From positions 12,028,001-12,092,000 of the forward strand of contig NZ_CP085193.1 in NCBI RefSeq assembly GCF_024298965.1: 64,000 nt of DNA, in the 5' to 3' direction. Below the pieces are notes generated by a model. The model saw only the letters and a program-made list of their open reading frames with translations. It was not told where the DNA came from and ran no database searches. Below are positions 38,501 to 50,551 of the stretch, one piece after another (positions within the stretch are counted from its first letter, which is position 1; every line of letters begins with the position of its first letter). The translations under genes and the position numbers were made by a program. The stretch comes from Streptomyces rapamycinicus NRRL 5491. GTDB lineage: Bacteria; Actinomycetota; Actinomycetes; Streptomycetales; Streptomycetaceae.

Positions 38501-41500
38501 GTCCTGCGCCAGGAGGCCCCGCCACGGCTGCCCGGCTCCGGCGTCCTCCGTGTGCAGGTGCGCGTGGGCGCCGACGGCGCCATCGACGTGTTCTCGCAGC
38601 CGGACGAGGAGACCCCGTGGACCCGCAACGCGACCGCGAGCGCCGGTGTCGCGCCCCGGACACCGGGGCCGGTCTCACCCGATGGCCACCGGCCGACGCC
38701 GAAGCGGTGAGTCCGCCGGACGGCTCGTCCCCCCTGCTGGAGCGGGTCTGGCGCGCCGGTGAGGAGGTGTTCGCGGAGGCCGGTCCGGAACAGGGGAGTG
38801 AGACGGAACCGTACGGTCTTCACCCGGAACTCCTCGCCGCTGCGCTGAGCCTGGTGGCCGCCGGGGACGAGACACCCGCCCAGTGGCACGGCGTACGTCT
38901 GCACGCCGCCGGTGCCGCATCGGTCCGCGTCCATCTGCTGCCGCTGGGCGAGCACACCTACGCGCTGCGGATCACGGACGGTACCGGACGGCCCGTGTAC
39001 ACCGTCGAGTCCGTGACGCTCGCGGCCGTGGACACCGCGCGGGCCCGGCACCACGCGCCGCTCCACCGACTGGAGTGGACGGTCACCAGGCTGCCCGTAG
39101 CGGAAGCGGGCCGCTGGGCCCTGGACGGTGCGGACGCACACGGGCTCCGCGCCGTCCACACCGGCATAGAGCGACTGCCCGAGGCGGACGGGCAGGCGGA
39201 GGTGGTACTCGCAGCCTTCGGACCCGGCCACGAAGAGCCCGGTCATGAAGAGCCCGGCCAGGAAGAGCCCGGCCACGAAGAGCCCGGCCACCAAGAGGAG
39301 GACGTCGCCGCCCGGGCCCAGGAAGCCACCTCGCGGGCGCTGAACCTCCTCCAGACGTGGCTCGCCGAGGAACACCCCGCCGGTGCGCGGCTGGTCTTCC
39401 TCACCCGCCGGGCCGTGTACGGCGGCACCGAACTCCGGGACACCGCCCAGGCCGCGGTGTGGGGGCTGGTACGCACCGCCCAGACCGAACACCCGGACCA
39501 GTTCCTCCTCGTCGACCTCGACGGGACCGAAGCGTCCCTGCGCGCACTGCCGGGCGCGCTCGCCTCGGGCGAGCCGCAGATCGTCCTCACCGACGGGAAC
39601 GCCCGCGTACCGCGGCTCGTCGCCACGCCCGCCGTGGACGGCACACCGCAGGCCCTCACCGGGACCGCGCTGATCACGGGCGGAACCGGTGCGCTGGGCT
39701 CACTCGTCGCACGACACCTCGTCGCCGAACACGGGGTACGGCACCTGCTGCTGACCGGACGTCGTGGAGAGGCCGCCGAGGGCGCCGCCGGGCTGCGCAC
39801 CGAGCTGGAGTCCATGGGGGCTGAGGTCACCATCGCGGCCTGCGACGCCGCCGACCGCGGCGCACTCGCCGCACTGCTCGCGTCCCTGCCCGCCGACCGG
39901 CCGCTGACGGCCGTCGTGCACGCGGCCGGGATCGTCGACGACGCCGTCATCACCTCGATGACGGACGACCAGGTGGCACGGGTGTACCGCCCGAAGGTGC
40001 GGGCCGCGATCAACCTCCACGAGCTCGCCAGGGGTGCCGAGCTGAAGGTCTTCGCGCTGTTCTCCTCGTACTCCGGCCTCGTGGGCAACGCCGGACAGGG
40101 CGCCTACGCGGCGGCCAACGCCTTCCTCGACGCTCTCGCGCAGACCCGGCGCGCACAGGGCCTTCCGGGCGTGTCGATGGCGTGGGGCCTGTGGGCCGGG
40201 CGCGGCGGGGTGACCGCCCACCTCGCCGAGGGGACCTCGCACGGCTCGCCCGCGCGGGGATCGACCCGCTGACCGCGGACCACGGGCTGGCCCTCTTCGA
40301 CAGCGCGCTCCGCGCCGGCCACCCGGTGACGGCACCGGTGCGCCTTAACCTCTCCGCACTGCGCGCCCAGGCGGGCGCCGGCACCCTGCCCGCCCTGCTG
40401 CGCGGACTGGTCAGGGCCCCGGCACGGCGGGCCTCCGACACCTCGGTCCAGCGGCCCTCCGCGCTGGCGGAACGGCTGCGGGAACGCCCCGAGTCCGAGC
40501 GGCCGCGGCTGCTGCTCGACGTGGTCCGTGACGAGGTGCTCACCGTGCTCGGGCACACCGAGTCCGGCTCGCCTGATCTGACCCGCCCATTCCGTGACCT
40601 GGGGTTCGACTCGCTGGGCGCCGTCGAGCTGCGCAATCGCCTCGGCGCGCGAACGGGGCTGCGGCTGCCCACCACCGTGGTCTTCGACCACCCCACCCGG
40701 CGGCGCTCGCCGACTATCTGCTGGCCGAACTGCTGGGCGTGGCAGCCGAGTCGGCGGAACGGCCGACTGCCGTGGCCGCGGCCGGCGACCCGATCGCGAT
40801 CGTCTCGATGGCCTGCCGCTTCCCCGGCGGCGTGTCCTCCCCCGAGGAGCTGTGGCGACTGCTCGACGAGGCCCGTGACGTGCTGTCGCCCTTCCCCGGG
40901 AACCGGGGCTGGGACCTGGACCGCCTGTACGACGACGACCCGGACCGGGTGGGCACCAGCTACGCCCGCACCGGTGGCTTCCTGCCCGACGCCGACCGCT
41001 TCGACGCGGCGTTCTTCGGCATCTCCCCGCGTGAGGCGCTGGGCATGGACCCGCAGCAGCGGCTCGTCCTGGAGTCCGCCTGGGAGCTGTTCGAACGGGC
41101 GGGCATCGACCCCGAGGCCCAGCGCGGCAGCCGCTGCGGGGTGTTCATGGGCACCAACGGTCAGGACTACGGCGCGGGAATCGCCCCCGGGGCCCTGGAC
41201 GCCGAGGGCTACCTGCTCACCGGCACCGCGGCGAGCGTGCTGTCCGGGCGGCTGTCCTACACGCTGGGCCTCGAGGGGCCCGCGGTCACCATGGACACGG
41301 CCTGCTCCTCCGCGCTGGTCGCCATGGACGCGGCGGCCAAGGCACTGCGCGCCCGGGAGTGCACGCTCGCGGTGGCGGGTGGCGTCACCATCATGTCCAC
41401 CCCGCATGCCTTCGTCGAGTTCTCCCGGCAGCGCGGACTGGCCCCCGACGGGCGCTGCAAGGCGTTCGCCGCGGCGGCGGACGGCACGGGCTGGTCCGAG

Positions 41501-43993
41501 GGGATCGGCCTGCTGCTGCTGGAACGGCTCTCCGACGCCAGGAAGAACGGCCACCAGGTGCTGGCCGTGGTCCGGGGGACGGCCGTCAACCAGGACGGCG
41601 CCTCCAACGGGCTGACCGCGCCGAACGGCACCGCCCAGCAGCGCGTCATCCGGCAGGCCCTCGCCGACGCCCGGCTGGCCCCCTCCGAGGTGGACCTGGT
41701 CGAGGCGCACGGCACCGGTACGGAGCTCGGCGATCCGATCGAGGCCGGGGCACTGCTCGCCACCTACGGCCAGGACCGCGAGCGGCCCCTGCTACTGGGC
41801 TCGGTGAAGTCCAACCTGGGCCACACCCAGGCCGCCGCGGGCGCCGCCGGGGTGATCAAGGCGGTACTGGCGATGCGGCACGGCGTCGTCCCCAGGACGC
41901 TGCACATCGATGAGCCCACTGGGCATGTGGACTGGTCGGCGGGCGCGGTGTCCCTGGTGACCGAGCCCACGCCATGGCCGTCGGCCGGCCGGCCCCGCCG
42001 GGCCGGAGTCTCCTCGTTCGGGATCAGCGGCACCAACGCCCACATCATCCTCGAACAGGCCCCGGCCGGGACCGTGCCCCCGCCGGCGCCTCCCACGGTG
42101 TCCACCCCCGTGGTGCCGTGGGTGCTCTCCGCCCGTGGCACGGCGTCCCTGCGGGCCCAGGCCGCCCGGCTGCACTCCTGGCTGACGGACCGTCCGGACC
42201 ACCCTCCGGCCGATGTCGCCTGGTCACTGGCGACCGGCCGGTCGCTGATGGGACACCGAGCGGTGCTGGTCGGCGACAGCCGCGAAGACCTGATGGCCGA
42301 ACTGGCCCGCCTCGCCGACGGCGAGCTCACCGGCGGCGCCGGCCGGGCCCGGCCACAGCGGCTCGCCATGGTGTTCTCCGGACAGGGCAGCCAACGGCCT
42401 CGTATGGGACGGGAGTTGTACCAAGCGTTCCCGCGGTACGCGGTCGCGTTCGACGCGGTGTGCGCCGAGTTCGACCGCCACCTCGCACTGCCGCTGCGCC
42501 ATGTGGTCCTCGACGCCGACGACGAGGTCCTCGACCGCACCGAGTACACCCAACCGGCCCTGTTCGCGATGGAAACGGCCCTGTTCCGCCTGGTGGAGCA
42601 CTGGGGAGTCGCTCCCGATCTGCTCCTGGGGCACTCCATCGGCGAACTCACCGCGGCACACGTCGCCGGCGTCCTGTCGCTGCCCGATGCCTGCGCGCTG
42701 GTCGCCGCGCGGGGCCGGCTCATCCAGGCGCGGCCCGCGGTCGGGGCGATGGCCGCGATCCAGGCATCCGAGGAGGAGATCGTGTCCGGACTCGGCCCCG
42801 GTGTCGAACTCGCCGCCGTCAACGGGCCGTCCGCCGTGGTGATCTCCGGGGACGCCGCCGAAGTCGACCGTGTCCGCGAGCACTGGCACTCGGCGGGACG
42901 CAAGACCAGCAGGCTGCGGGTCAGCCACGCGTTCCACTCCGCCCACCTGGACGGCATGCTGGACGAGTTCCGCACCGTCGCCGGGAGCGTCCGCTACCGG
43001 GCACCGGCCATTCCGATGGTGTCCAACCTGACCGGCAAGGTCGCGAGCGACGAGGAGCTGTGCTCCCCGGAGTACTGGGTGCGGCATGTGCGCGGTTGCG
43101 TCCGGTTCGCCGACGGGGTGCGCTCCGCCGAGGCCGAAGGCATCACCGCGATCCTGGAGCTCGGACCCGACAGCATCGCCGCTGGCATGGCCGAGGACAG
43201 TGTGTCCGATCCCGGCTCGACCGCCGTCGTGTCCGCGCTGCGCCGTCACCGCGACGAGGTGTCCGCGCTGACCGGAGCGCTCGCCGAACTCTCCGTGCGG
43301 GGTGTCCCCGTCGCATGGTCCTCGGTCCTGGCCGGCCGCGGAGCCGGGCGTGTCGATCTGCCGACGTACGCCTTCCAGCGCGAGCGCTACTGGCCGGCGC
43401 GCGACACGGCCGGGGGCCCTGTCGGCGGCGTGGCCACGGAACACGCCACGGACGTCCCGGAGCCATCTGACACCGAGCCAGATGAGGTTCTGGAGCCCCC
43501 TCTCGCCGAACGGCTGGCCCCCCTGACCCGGGCCGAGCGGGCCGGTCTGCTGCTGTCGGTCGTCCGCCAGGACGTCGCGACGGTGCTGGGCCACCGCACG
43601 GTCGCCGAGGTGCAGCCGACCGTGTCGTTCGCCGAGCTGGGCATGGACTCCCTCGCCGCGGTCCGGCTGCGGAACGTGCTGGCCGGGCGCGCCGGTACCG
43701 AACTGCCCACCGCCATCACCTTCGACCATCCCAGCGCGGCGGCGCTGGCGGAGTACCTGGACACCGTCGTCCTGCCCGACGACCGGCAGCGGATCGACGC
43801 GGTGTTCCACCGGCTCGACGACGTGGAGTCCGCCCTGCCCGCCGTACGCGCCGACCGTGCGGCGCGCTCCCGGCTGGCCGCCCGGCTGCGGAGCCTCAGC
43901 AGCCGGCTCGACGACCCCGGCGAGCCGGACGAGGTGGAAGGCGTCCCCGACGAGGAGCTGTTCCGGCTGATCGACGAGGAATTCGAGCTGTGA
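35560..43993 (+). CDS. Type I polyketide synthase 2: modules 2 and 3 (5 frameshifts)
   Basis: Second PKS gene, about 2,810 codons. ATG 35560 follows GGGAG by nine bases. The N-terminal coiled-coil docking segment [20 protein letters not shown] is typical of a protein that receives the chain from another PKS. Domain order KS-AT-DH(dead)-KR-ACP, then KS-AT-ACP. Homology continues through one-base losses near 37283 and 37396 (AT2), 38679 (DH2 region), 40230 (after KR2) and 40696 (after ACP2). The C-terminal segment [20 protein letters not shown] to IDEEFEL is a helical docking domain for PKS 3, which begins 103 bp downstream. Confidence 0.92.
35668..40735 (+). other. PKS module 2: KS-AT(methylmalonyl-type)-inactive DH-KR-ACP
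   Basis: KS Cys in VDTACSSSM (36181-36183). AT has GHSQGE and the variant YPSH (37808-37819), methylmalonyl-like. The DH-like region keeps HPWLAEP but has lost the catalytic His and the Gx4P loop, so it should not dehydrate. KR has [12 protein letters not shown] (B-type) and an intact Ser/Tyr/Asn set (FSSYSG, AYAAAN). ACP has LGFDSL. Predicted result: beta-hydroxyl kept (C11-OH) and C10 methyl. Confidence 0.85.
39226..39300 (+). repeat. Five 15-bp tandem repeats inside PKS module 2
   Basis: Five in-frame 15-bp units (first GGCCACGAAGAGCCC) encode [20 protein letters not shown] and GHQEE in the structural part of KR2, where the family normally has an alpha/beta sheet segment or linker. Confidence 0.9.
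40787..43760 (+). other. PKS module 3: KS-AT(malonyl)-ACP, no reduction
   Basis: KS Cys in MDTACSSAL (41303-41305). AT has GHSIGE and HAFH (42926-42937), malonyl type. The AT is followed after about 50 residues directly by an ACP with LGMDSL; no KR, DH or ER sequence is present. Predicted result: the C9 ketone is left untouched. Confidence 0.9.
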
Positions 43994-44096
43994 ACGTGTC
44001 CCTGTGCGACGGGCCGGGGGCCCGTGGCCGCGCTGCCCGGGCGCCCGCCTTCGACGCCGCGCCGTCCGATGTGTCCGACGAGGAGTTGGGTGTCCG

Positions 44097-47000
44097 ATGA
44101 GTGAGCAGAAGCTCCGTGACTACTTGAACCGGGTCACCGCCGACCTCAAGCGCACCCGCCGGTCACTGCGCCGCTACGAGGCCATGGCCACCGAGCCGAT
44201 CGCCATCGTCGGCATGGCCTGCCGCTACCCGGGCGGCGTGCGCACCCCCGAGCAGCTGTGGGAGCTCGCCGTGTCCGAAGTGGACGCGATCACCGGGTTC
44301 CCCACCGACCGCGGCTGGGACCTGGCCTCCGTTCGGGACCGCGTGGCCACCGAGGCCAGCGGGTTCCTGCGGGACATCGACCGGTTCGACGCCGAGTTCT
44401 TCGGGATCAGTCCCCGGGAGGCGGTCGCCATGGACCCCCAGCAGCGGCTGCTGCTGGAGACCGCGTGGGAGGCGGTCGAACGCGCGGGCATCGCCCCGGA
44501 CTCCTGCGGGGCAGTGACACCGGCGTGTTCGTGGGCACCTGCGCCCAGGACTACCCGGAACTGCTGCGGGACACCGCCGACCAGGTCGAGGGCTACGTCG
44601 GCACCGGCAGCGCCGCCAGCGTCATGTCGGGCCGGATCTCCTACACGCTCGGGCTGGAAGGCCCCTCACTGACGGTGGACACGGCATGCTCGGCATCCCT
44701 TGTCGCGCTCCACTCGGCCGTGCGTGCGCTCCGTGCCCGGGAGTGCTCGCTGGCGCTGGCCGGAGGCGTGGTCGTGATGACCACCCTCTCGCCCTTCCTG
44801 GAGTTCACCAAACAGGGCGGCCTCGCCCCCGACGGCCGGTGCAAGTCGTTCTCCGACGACGCGGACGGCACGGCATGGTCGGAAGGGGCGGGAATGCTCG
44901 CCCTGCGACGGCTGTCCGACGCCCAGCGCGACGGACACGAGGTGCTGGCCGTGATCCGCGGCTCCGCCATGAACTCCGACGGCGCCTCCAACGGTCTGAG
45001 CGCACCGAACGGCACCGCACAGCAGCAGGTCATCTGGAGCGCGCTGGAGAACGCCGGGCTCGCACCCTCCGACGTGGACGCCGTGGAGGCACATGGCACC
45101 GGCACCCGGCTGGGCGATCCGATCGAGGCCGGGGCGCTGCTGGCCACCTACGGTCAGGACCGGCAACGACCCCTGCTGCTGGGCTCGTTGAAGTCGAACA
45201 TCGGCCACTCCCAGGCGGCCGCCGGAGTCGGTGGCGTGATCAAGATGGTGGCGGCGCTGCGCGCGGGAGTGCTGCCCGGTCTGCTCCACTTCTCGGCGCC
45301 GTCCTCGCGTATCGACTGGGCGTCGGGCGCGGTCTCCCCGCTGGCGCACACGACCGACTGGCCGGAGACCGGCAGGCCGCGACGTGCCGGAGTGTCGTCG
45401 TTCGGTGTGTCCGGCACCAACGCGCACATCATCCTGGAGCAGGCCCCGGAACCCGAGACGCCCCAGCGGCCACCGCTCGCACGGGACGAGCGGGTGGTGT
45501 GGCAGCTGTCCGGCAGGACCCTGCCCGCGCTGCGCGCCCAGGCGCGAGCGCTGGTGGACCACCTGGAGTCCCGGCCGGACCTCGCCCCGGCCGACCTGGC
45601 CTACTCCCTGGCGACCACCCGTACCCGGTTCGAGCACGGTGCGACCGTGGTCGGGGACCGGAAGGCCGCGTGCACCGCCTTCGATGCCGTGGCCCGCGGT
45701 GAAGAACCGGGTTCCCTCACGCTGTCCGCCGCCCGGGTCACCGACTCCCGTCCGGTGTGGGTGTTTCCGGGTCAGGGGTCGCAGTGGGTGGGGATGGCGG
45801 TGGAGTTGTGGGAGTCGTCGCCGGTGTTCGCGGCGGCGATGGAGGAGTGTGCGGTGGCGTTGGCGCCGTTCGTGGACTGGTCGTTGGCGGATGTGCTGGG
45901 CGATGAGAAGGCACTGGCGCGAGTGGATGTGGTGCAGCCGGTGTTGTTCGCGGTGATGGTGTCGTTGGCGCGGTTGTGGCGGTCGTTCGGTGTCGAGCCT
46001 GCGGCGGTGGTGGGTCATTCGCAGGGTGAGATCGCGGCGGCGTGTGTGGCGGGGGTGTTGTCGCTGGAGGACGCGGCGCGGGTGGTGTGTGTGCGGTCGA
46101 GGCTGATCGCGCGGGAACTGGCCGGGCGTGGCGGGATGGTGTCGCTGCCACTGCCCCTGGCCGAGGTGGAGGACCTGATCGCGTCCCGGGGCGCGGAACT
46201 GTCGATCGCGGCGGTCAACGGCCCGCTCTCGGTGGTCGTATCCGGTGCGCCCGGCGATCTCGACGACCTGATGTCCCACTGCGCCGAAGAGGACGTGCGG
46301 GCCCGGCGGATCGACGTGGACTACGCCTCCCACTCCGCCCAGGTCGACGTCCTCGCCGACGAACTGCTGCGCGCCCTGGACACCATCACCCCCCGCCAGG
46401 CCACGTGCCGTTCTTCTCCACGGTGACCGGGCGGTTCGAACCCACCGCCGGGTTGGACGCCGAGTACTGGCTGCGCAACCTGCGCCGACCCGTTCGCCTG
46501 GACTCCGCGGTACGTGGCCTCGCCGATGCGGGCTTCGACACGTACATCGAGGTCAGCAGCCACCCCGTGGTGCTGCCCGGCGTGCAGGACACGCTCGCGG
46601 AGCTGGACGTTCCCGCGACGGCGGTGGGCACTCTGCGCCGCCGGTCCGGTGGCATGGACCAGTTTCTGCGTGCGCTGTCCGCGGCGTTCACCGGCGGCGC
46701 GGCGGTGGACTTCGGCCGCTGTGGGCGGACCGCCCGCCCGCCTTCGTCGACCTGCCCACCTACGCCTTCCAGCGTGAGCGGTACTGGCTCACCGACACCG
46801 GAGGCGGCGACGTGTCCACGGCCGGCCTGGCCGGTGCCGAACACGGCCTGCTCGGCGCGGTGCTGGAGGTCGCCGGGACCGGGAACACCGTGCTGACCGG
46901 CTCGTTGTCCGTCGACTCCCACCCCTGGCTGGTCGACCACACCGTGCTCGGGTCGGTGATGTTCCCCGGCGCGGGCTTCGTGGAGATGGTGCTCAGGGCG

Positions 47001-50000
47001 GCGGACGAGGCCGACTGCGGGCGCGTCGAGGAACTGACCCTGCACACACCGCTGGTGTTCGAAGGCCATGAGCGCGTCGACGTCCAGGTGGCCGTCGCAG
47101 GCGACCGCGCCGGGCGCCGTGAGGTGACGGTGCACTCGCGCTCGGCAGGCACCTCGACGGCATGGGTGCTGCACGCGACCGCGACCGTGGCCCGCGAACC
47201 CGCCCCGGCGCCCCCGGGCTGGGAGGCATGGCCACCCCGGGCGCCGTCGAGGCGGACCTCGGCGACTTCTACGACGCCCTCGCGGCGGACGGCCTCCGGT
47301 ACGGGCCGATGTTCCAGGGGGTGCGACGGGTGTGGCGCGACGGGGAGGTGCGCTACGCGGAGATCGCCCTGCCGGAAGGGGCCTCCCCGGAGGGCTTCGT
47401 GCTCCATCCGGTCCTGCTGGACGCGGCGCTCCAGGTGATGGCGCACGGCAGCATGGCGGAGGGCCAGACGTTCCTGCCGTTCACCTGGTCGGACATCTCG
47501 GTGTCCGCCTCCGGCGCCCGTGCGCTGCGGATGCGGATGGAGCCCCGAGGCGACAGCGGTGTGTCATTGCTGGCCACCGACTCCCGGGGCGTCCAGGTGC
47601 TGGCCATCGGCGAGGTCGTCACCATGAAGCTCCCGGCCGGCAGGCCGATGTCCACCCACCGCGGGTCGACCCGAAGCTGCTGCGCGTCGACTGGGTACCG
47701 GCGCCCATGGACACCTGGGCACAGGAGCCCGCGGACACCTGGAGCCCGGGGTGAAGGAGCCCGCGGACACCTCGCCCCCGCCGAGGACGGCCGTCCTGTC
47801 GGGCTGGCCGGGGCCCGTGGAGCCCGCCCGTCCCCCTTCGAAGGTCTCGACGCCCACCCGTACGCCGGACTGGACACGCTGGCGGCCGCGATGGGCGCCG
47901 GCGCCGCGCCCGATGTCGTTCTGCTGCCTCTCGTGGCGCGGTCCGGTGACGCGGTCGCCGACGGGTACGAGCTCACCGGACGTGCCATGGCCGCCATCCG
48001 GACATGGCTGTCCGACGACACGTTCGCCGCCGCGACGCTCGCGTTCGTGACCAGGGGGGCGTTCCCGGCCGGCCAGCGCCGGGGGCCCGATCCGGCCGCG
48101 GCAGCCGCCGCCGGGTTCATCCGCTCGGCGCAGAGCGAGCATCCGGGCGCTTCCTGGTCATCGACCTCGATCCGGACGCCGATCCGCCGGTGCTGCCGCC
48201 CGCCGCCGTCACCCCCGGTGACGAACCCGTCGTCGCCGTGCGGGGCGAGGGGCTGTTCGTGCCCCGCCTCGCGGAGTACGCCCCCCTTTCCGCCCTCACG
48301 GTCCCGGCGGACGCCGAGGCGTGGAGCGTGGACCTGGCCTCCGCGGACACCCTGGAAGACCTGGACATCGTGCCCGCGCCCGACGCGCTGGCGCCGCTGA
48401 CGGAGGGCCAGGTCCGCCTGTCCGTGCGCGCGATGGGCGTCAACTTCCGGGAAGTCCTGGTCGCCCTCGACATGGTGCCCGGTGGGGACCGGCCGGCGGG
48501 CGGCGAGGCGGCCGGTGTGGTCACCGAGATCGGGCCGGGTGTCACCGGCTTCTCGGTCGGTGACCGGGTGATGGGGCTGGTCACCGGCGCCTACGCCGGA
48601 CCGGTCGCCGTGGCCGACCACCGCACGCTGGTGCCGCTGCCCACCGGCTGGACGTACGCCAGGGAGCGGCGGCGCCGGTCGCCTTCCTCACCGCCTACTA
48701 CGGGCTGACCGACCTCGGAGGCGTCCGGCCCGGTGACCGGGTGCTGATCCACGCGGCGGCCGGCGGCGTCGGAATGGCGGCGGTGCGGATCGCACGGCAC
48801 CTGGGGGCCGAGGTGTTCGCCACGGCCGGCCCGGCCAAGTGGTCCGAGGTGCGGGCCGCCGGGGTCAGCGCCTCCCACCTGGCGTCCTCGCGGACCACGC
48901 GGTTCGAGAGCGCCTTCCGGGAGGTGCTCGGAGAGCACCGGATCGATGTCGTGCTGAACTCACTGACCGGCGAGTTCGCCGACGCCTCCCTGCGGCTGAC
49001 CGCCGAGGGAGGCCGGTTCCTGGAGATGGGCAAGACCGACATCCGCGACGCCGACGAGGTCGGCCTGCACCACCCCTCGGTGCGCTACCGGGCGTTCGAC
49101 CTGGTCCTCGACGCCGGTGCCGACCGGATCCAGGCGATGCTGGCCGAGCTGACGGCCCTGATCGGGCGGGGCGCGCTGGCCCCGCTGCCGGTCCGCGCGT
49201 GGGACGTCCGCCGCGCCGCCGAGGCGCTGCGGTACGTCAGCCAGGCGCGCCACGTCGGCAAGGTCGTCCTCACCGTGCCCCGGCCGTGGGATCCGGCGGG
49301 GACGGTGCTGCTCACCGGCGCGAGCGGCACACTGGGCGGCGTTCTCGCCCGGCACCTCGTCGCCGAGCGCGGGGTCCGGCATCTGCTGCTGCTCAGCCGC
49401 CGGGGAGGGAGGCGGAGACGGCCGCCGCGCTGGAGGCGGAGCTCATTGCCCTCGGCGCGTCCTCGGTGACCTTCGCGGCCTGCGACGTCGCCGACCGGGA
49501 GGCGGTGCGCGGCGTCCTGGCCGCGATACCGCCACAGCGCCCCCTCACCGCCGTCGTGCACGCCGCCGGCACCCTCAGCGACGGTCTGGTCGGCTCGCTG
49601 GACCGGACGGACGTCGACGCGGTGTTCCGCCCCAAGGTCGACGGCGCCGCCGTACTCGACGAGCTGACCCGGCGCCACGACCTCGCGGGCTTTGTGATGT
49701 TCTCCTCGGCGGCGGGCGTCACCGGCAACGCCGGTCAGGCGAACTACGCCGCCGCCAACGCGTTCCTCGACGCACTGGCCGAACGCAGGGCCGCCGAGGC
49801 CTGCCCGCGCGGTCGCTGGCTTGGGGGCTCTGGGCGGACACCAGCGATCTGACCGCGACCCTGAGCGAGACCGCCGGGCGAGAATCGCCCGCTCCGGTGT
49901 CCGCGCGCTGTCCGCGGCGGCCGCGCTGGACCTGTTCGACCAGGCGCTCTCCCGTGATGAGGCACTGCTGCTGCCCATCGACGTCGACCCGTCCGGCGAG

Positions 50001-50546
50001 GCGGAACCGCCGCCGCTGTGGCGCGACCTGGTGCGCCGCCGGGTCCGCCGGGTGGTCGCAGCGACGCCCGTCGCCGAGACCTCGACCGCCGAACTGCTGG
50101 CCGACGTCCCCGCCGCCGAACGGGTACCGGCGCTGACCGACCTGGTGTGCGCGCACACGGCCGCCGTCCTCGGGCACGACGCCGACCGGGTGGACCCGCT
50201 GAGGGCGTTCGGCGAGATCGGTTTCGACTCGCTCAGCGCGGTCGAACTGCGCAACCGCCTCAACTCGGCGACGGGGCTCCGGCTGCCCGCCACGACGGTG
50301 TTCAGCCACCCCAGCCCCCAGGCGCTGGCCCGGAAGCTGGCCGCCGAGCTGTTTCCCGAGGCCGACGCGGCCGGGACCGACGCGCGCGAGACCGACGCGG
50401 CTGAGACCGACGCGGCTTCGGAGCGGGCCGGGGAGGAGCGCACGCGCGACGGGGCGCTGACCGGCGTGGACATCGACGGCCTCGGCGTGGAGGAGCTGAT
50501 GTCCCTCGCGCTCGGCACGGCCGAACCCCACACATCCGAAGGATGA
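44097..50546 (+). CDS. Type I polyketide synthase 3: module 4, fully reducing (12 frameshifts)
   Basis: Third PKS gene, one complete KS-AT-DH-ER-KR-ACP module of about 2,150 codons. ATG 44097 opens with a coiled-coil docking segment, [20 protein letters not shown]. Homology is followed through twelve one-base losses near 44503, 46396, 46718, 47235, 47659, 47741, 47832, 48145, 48666, 49402, 49798 and 49880, the densest cluster in the window. The KS-AT boundary to mid-AT stretch (about 45757-46145) has conspicuously different codon use. The C-terminal tail contains [14 protein letters not shown] repeats and ends [17 protein letters not shown]. The stop overlaps an ATG at 50543 (ATGA), so it is translationally coupled to PKS 4. 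Confidence 0.88.
44190..50345 (+). other. PKS module 4: KS-AT(methylmalonyl)-DH-ER-KR-ACP
   Basis: KS Cys in VDTACSASL (44687-44689). AT has GHSQGE and YASH (46322-46333). DH has [17 protein letters not shown] and DAALQ, intact. ER has [13 protein letters not shown] for NADPH. KR has [12 protein letters not shown] in place of LDD, and [15 protein letters not shown] has IGFDSL. Predicted result: C7 methylene with a C6 methyl. Confidence 0.85.
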
Positions 50547-50551
50547 CCGAC

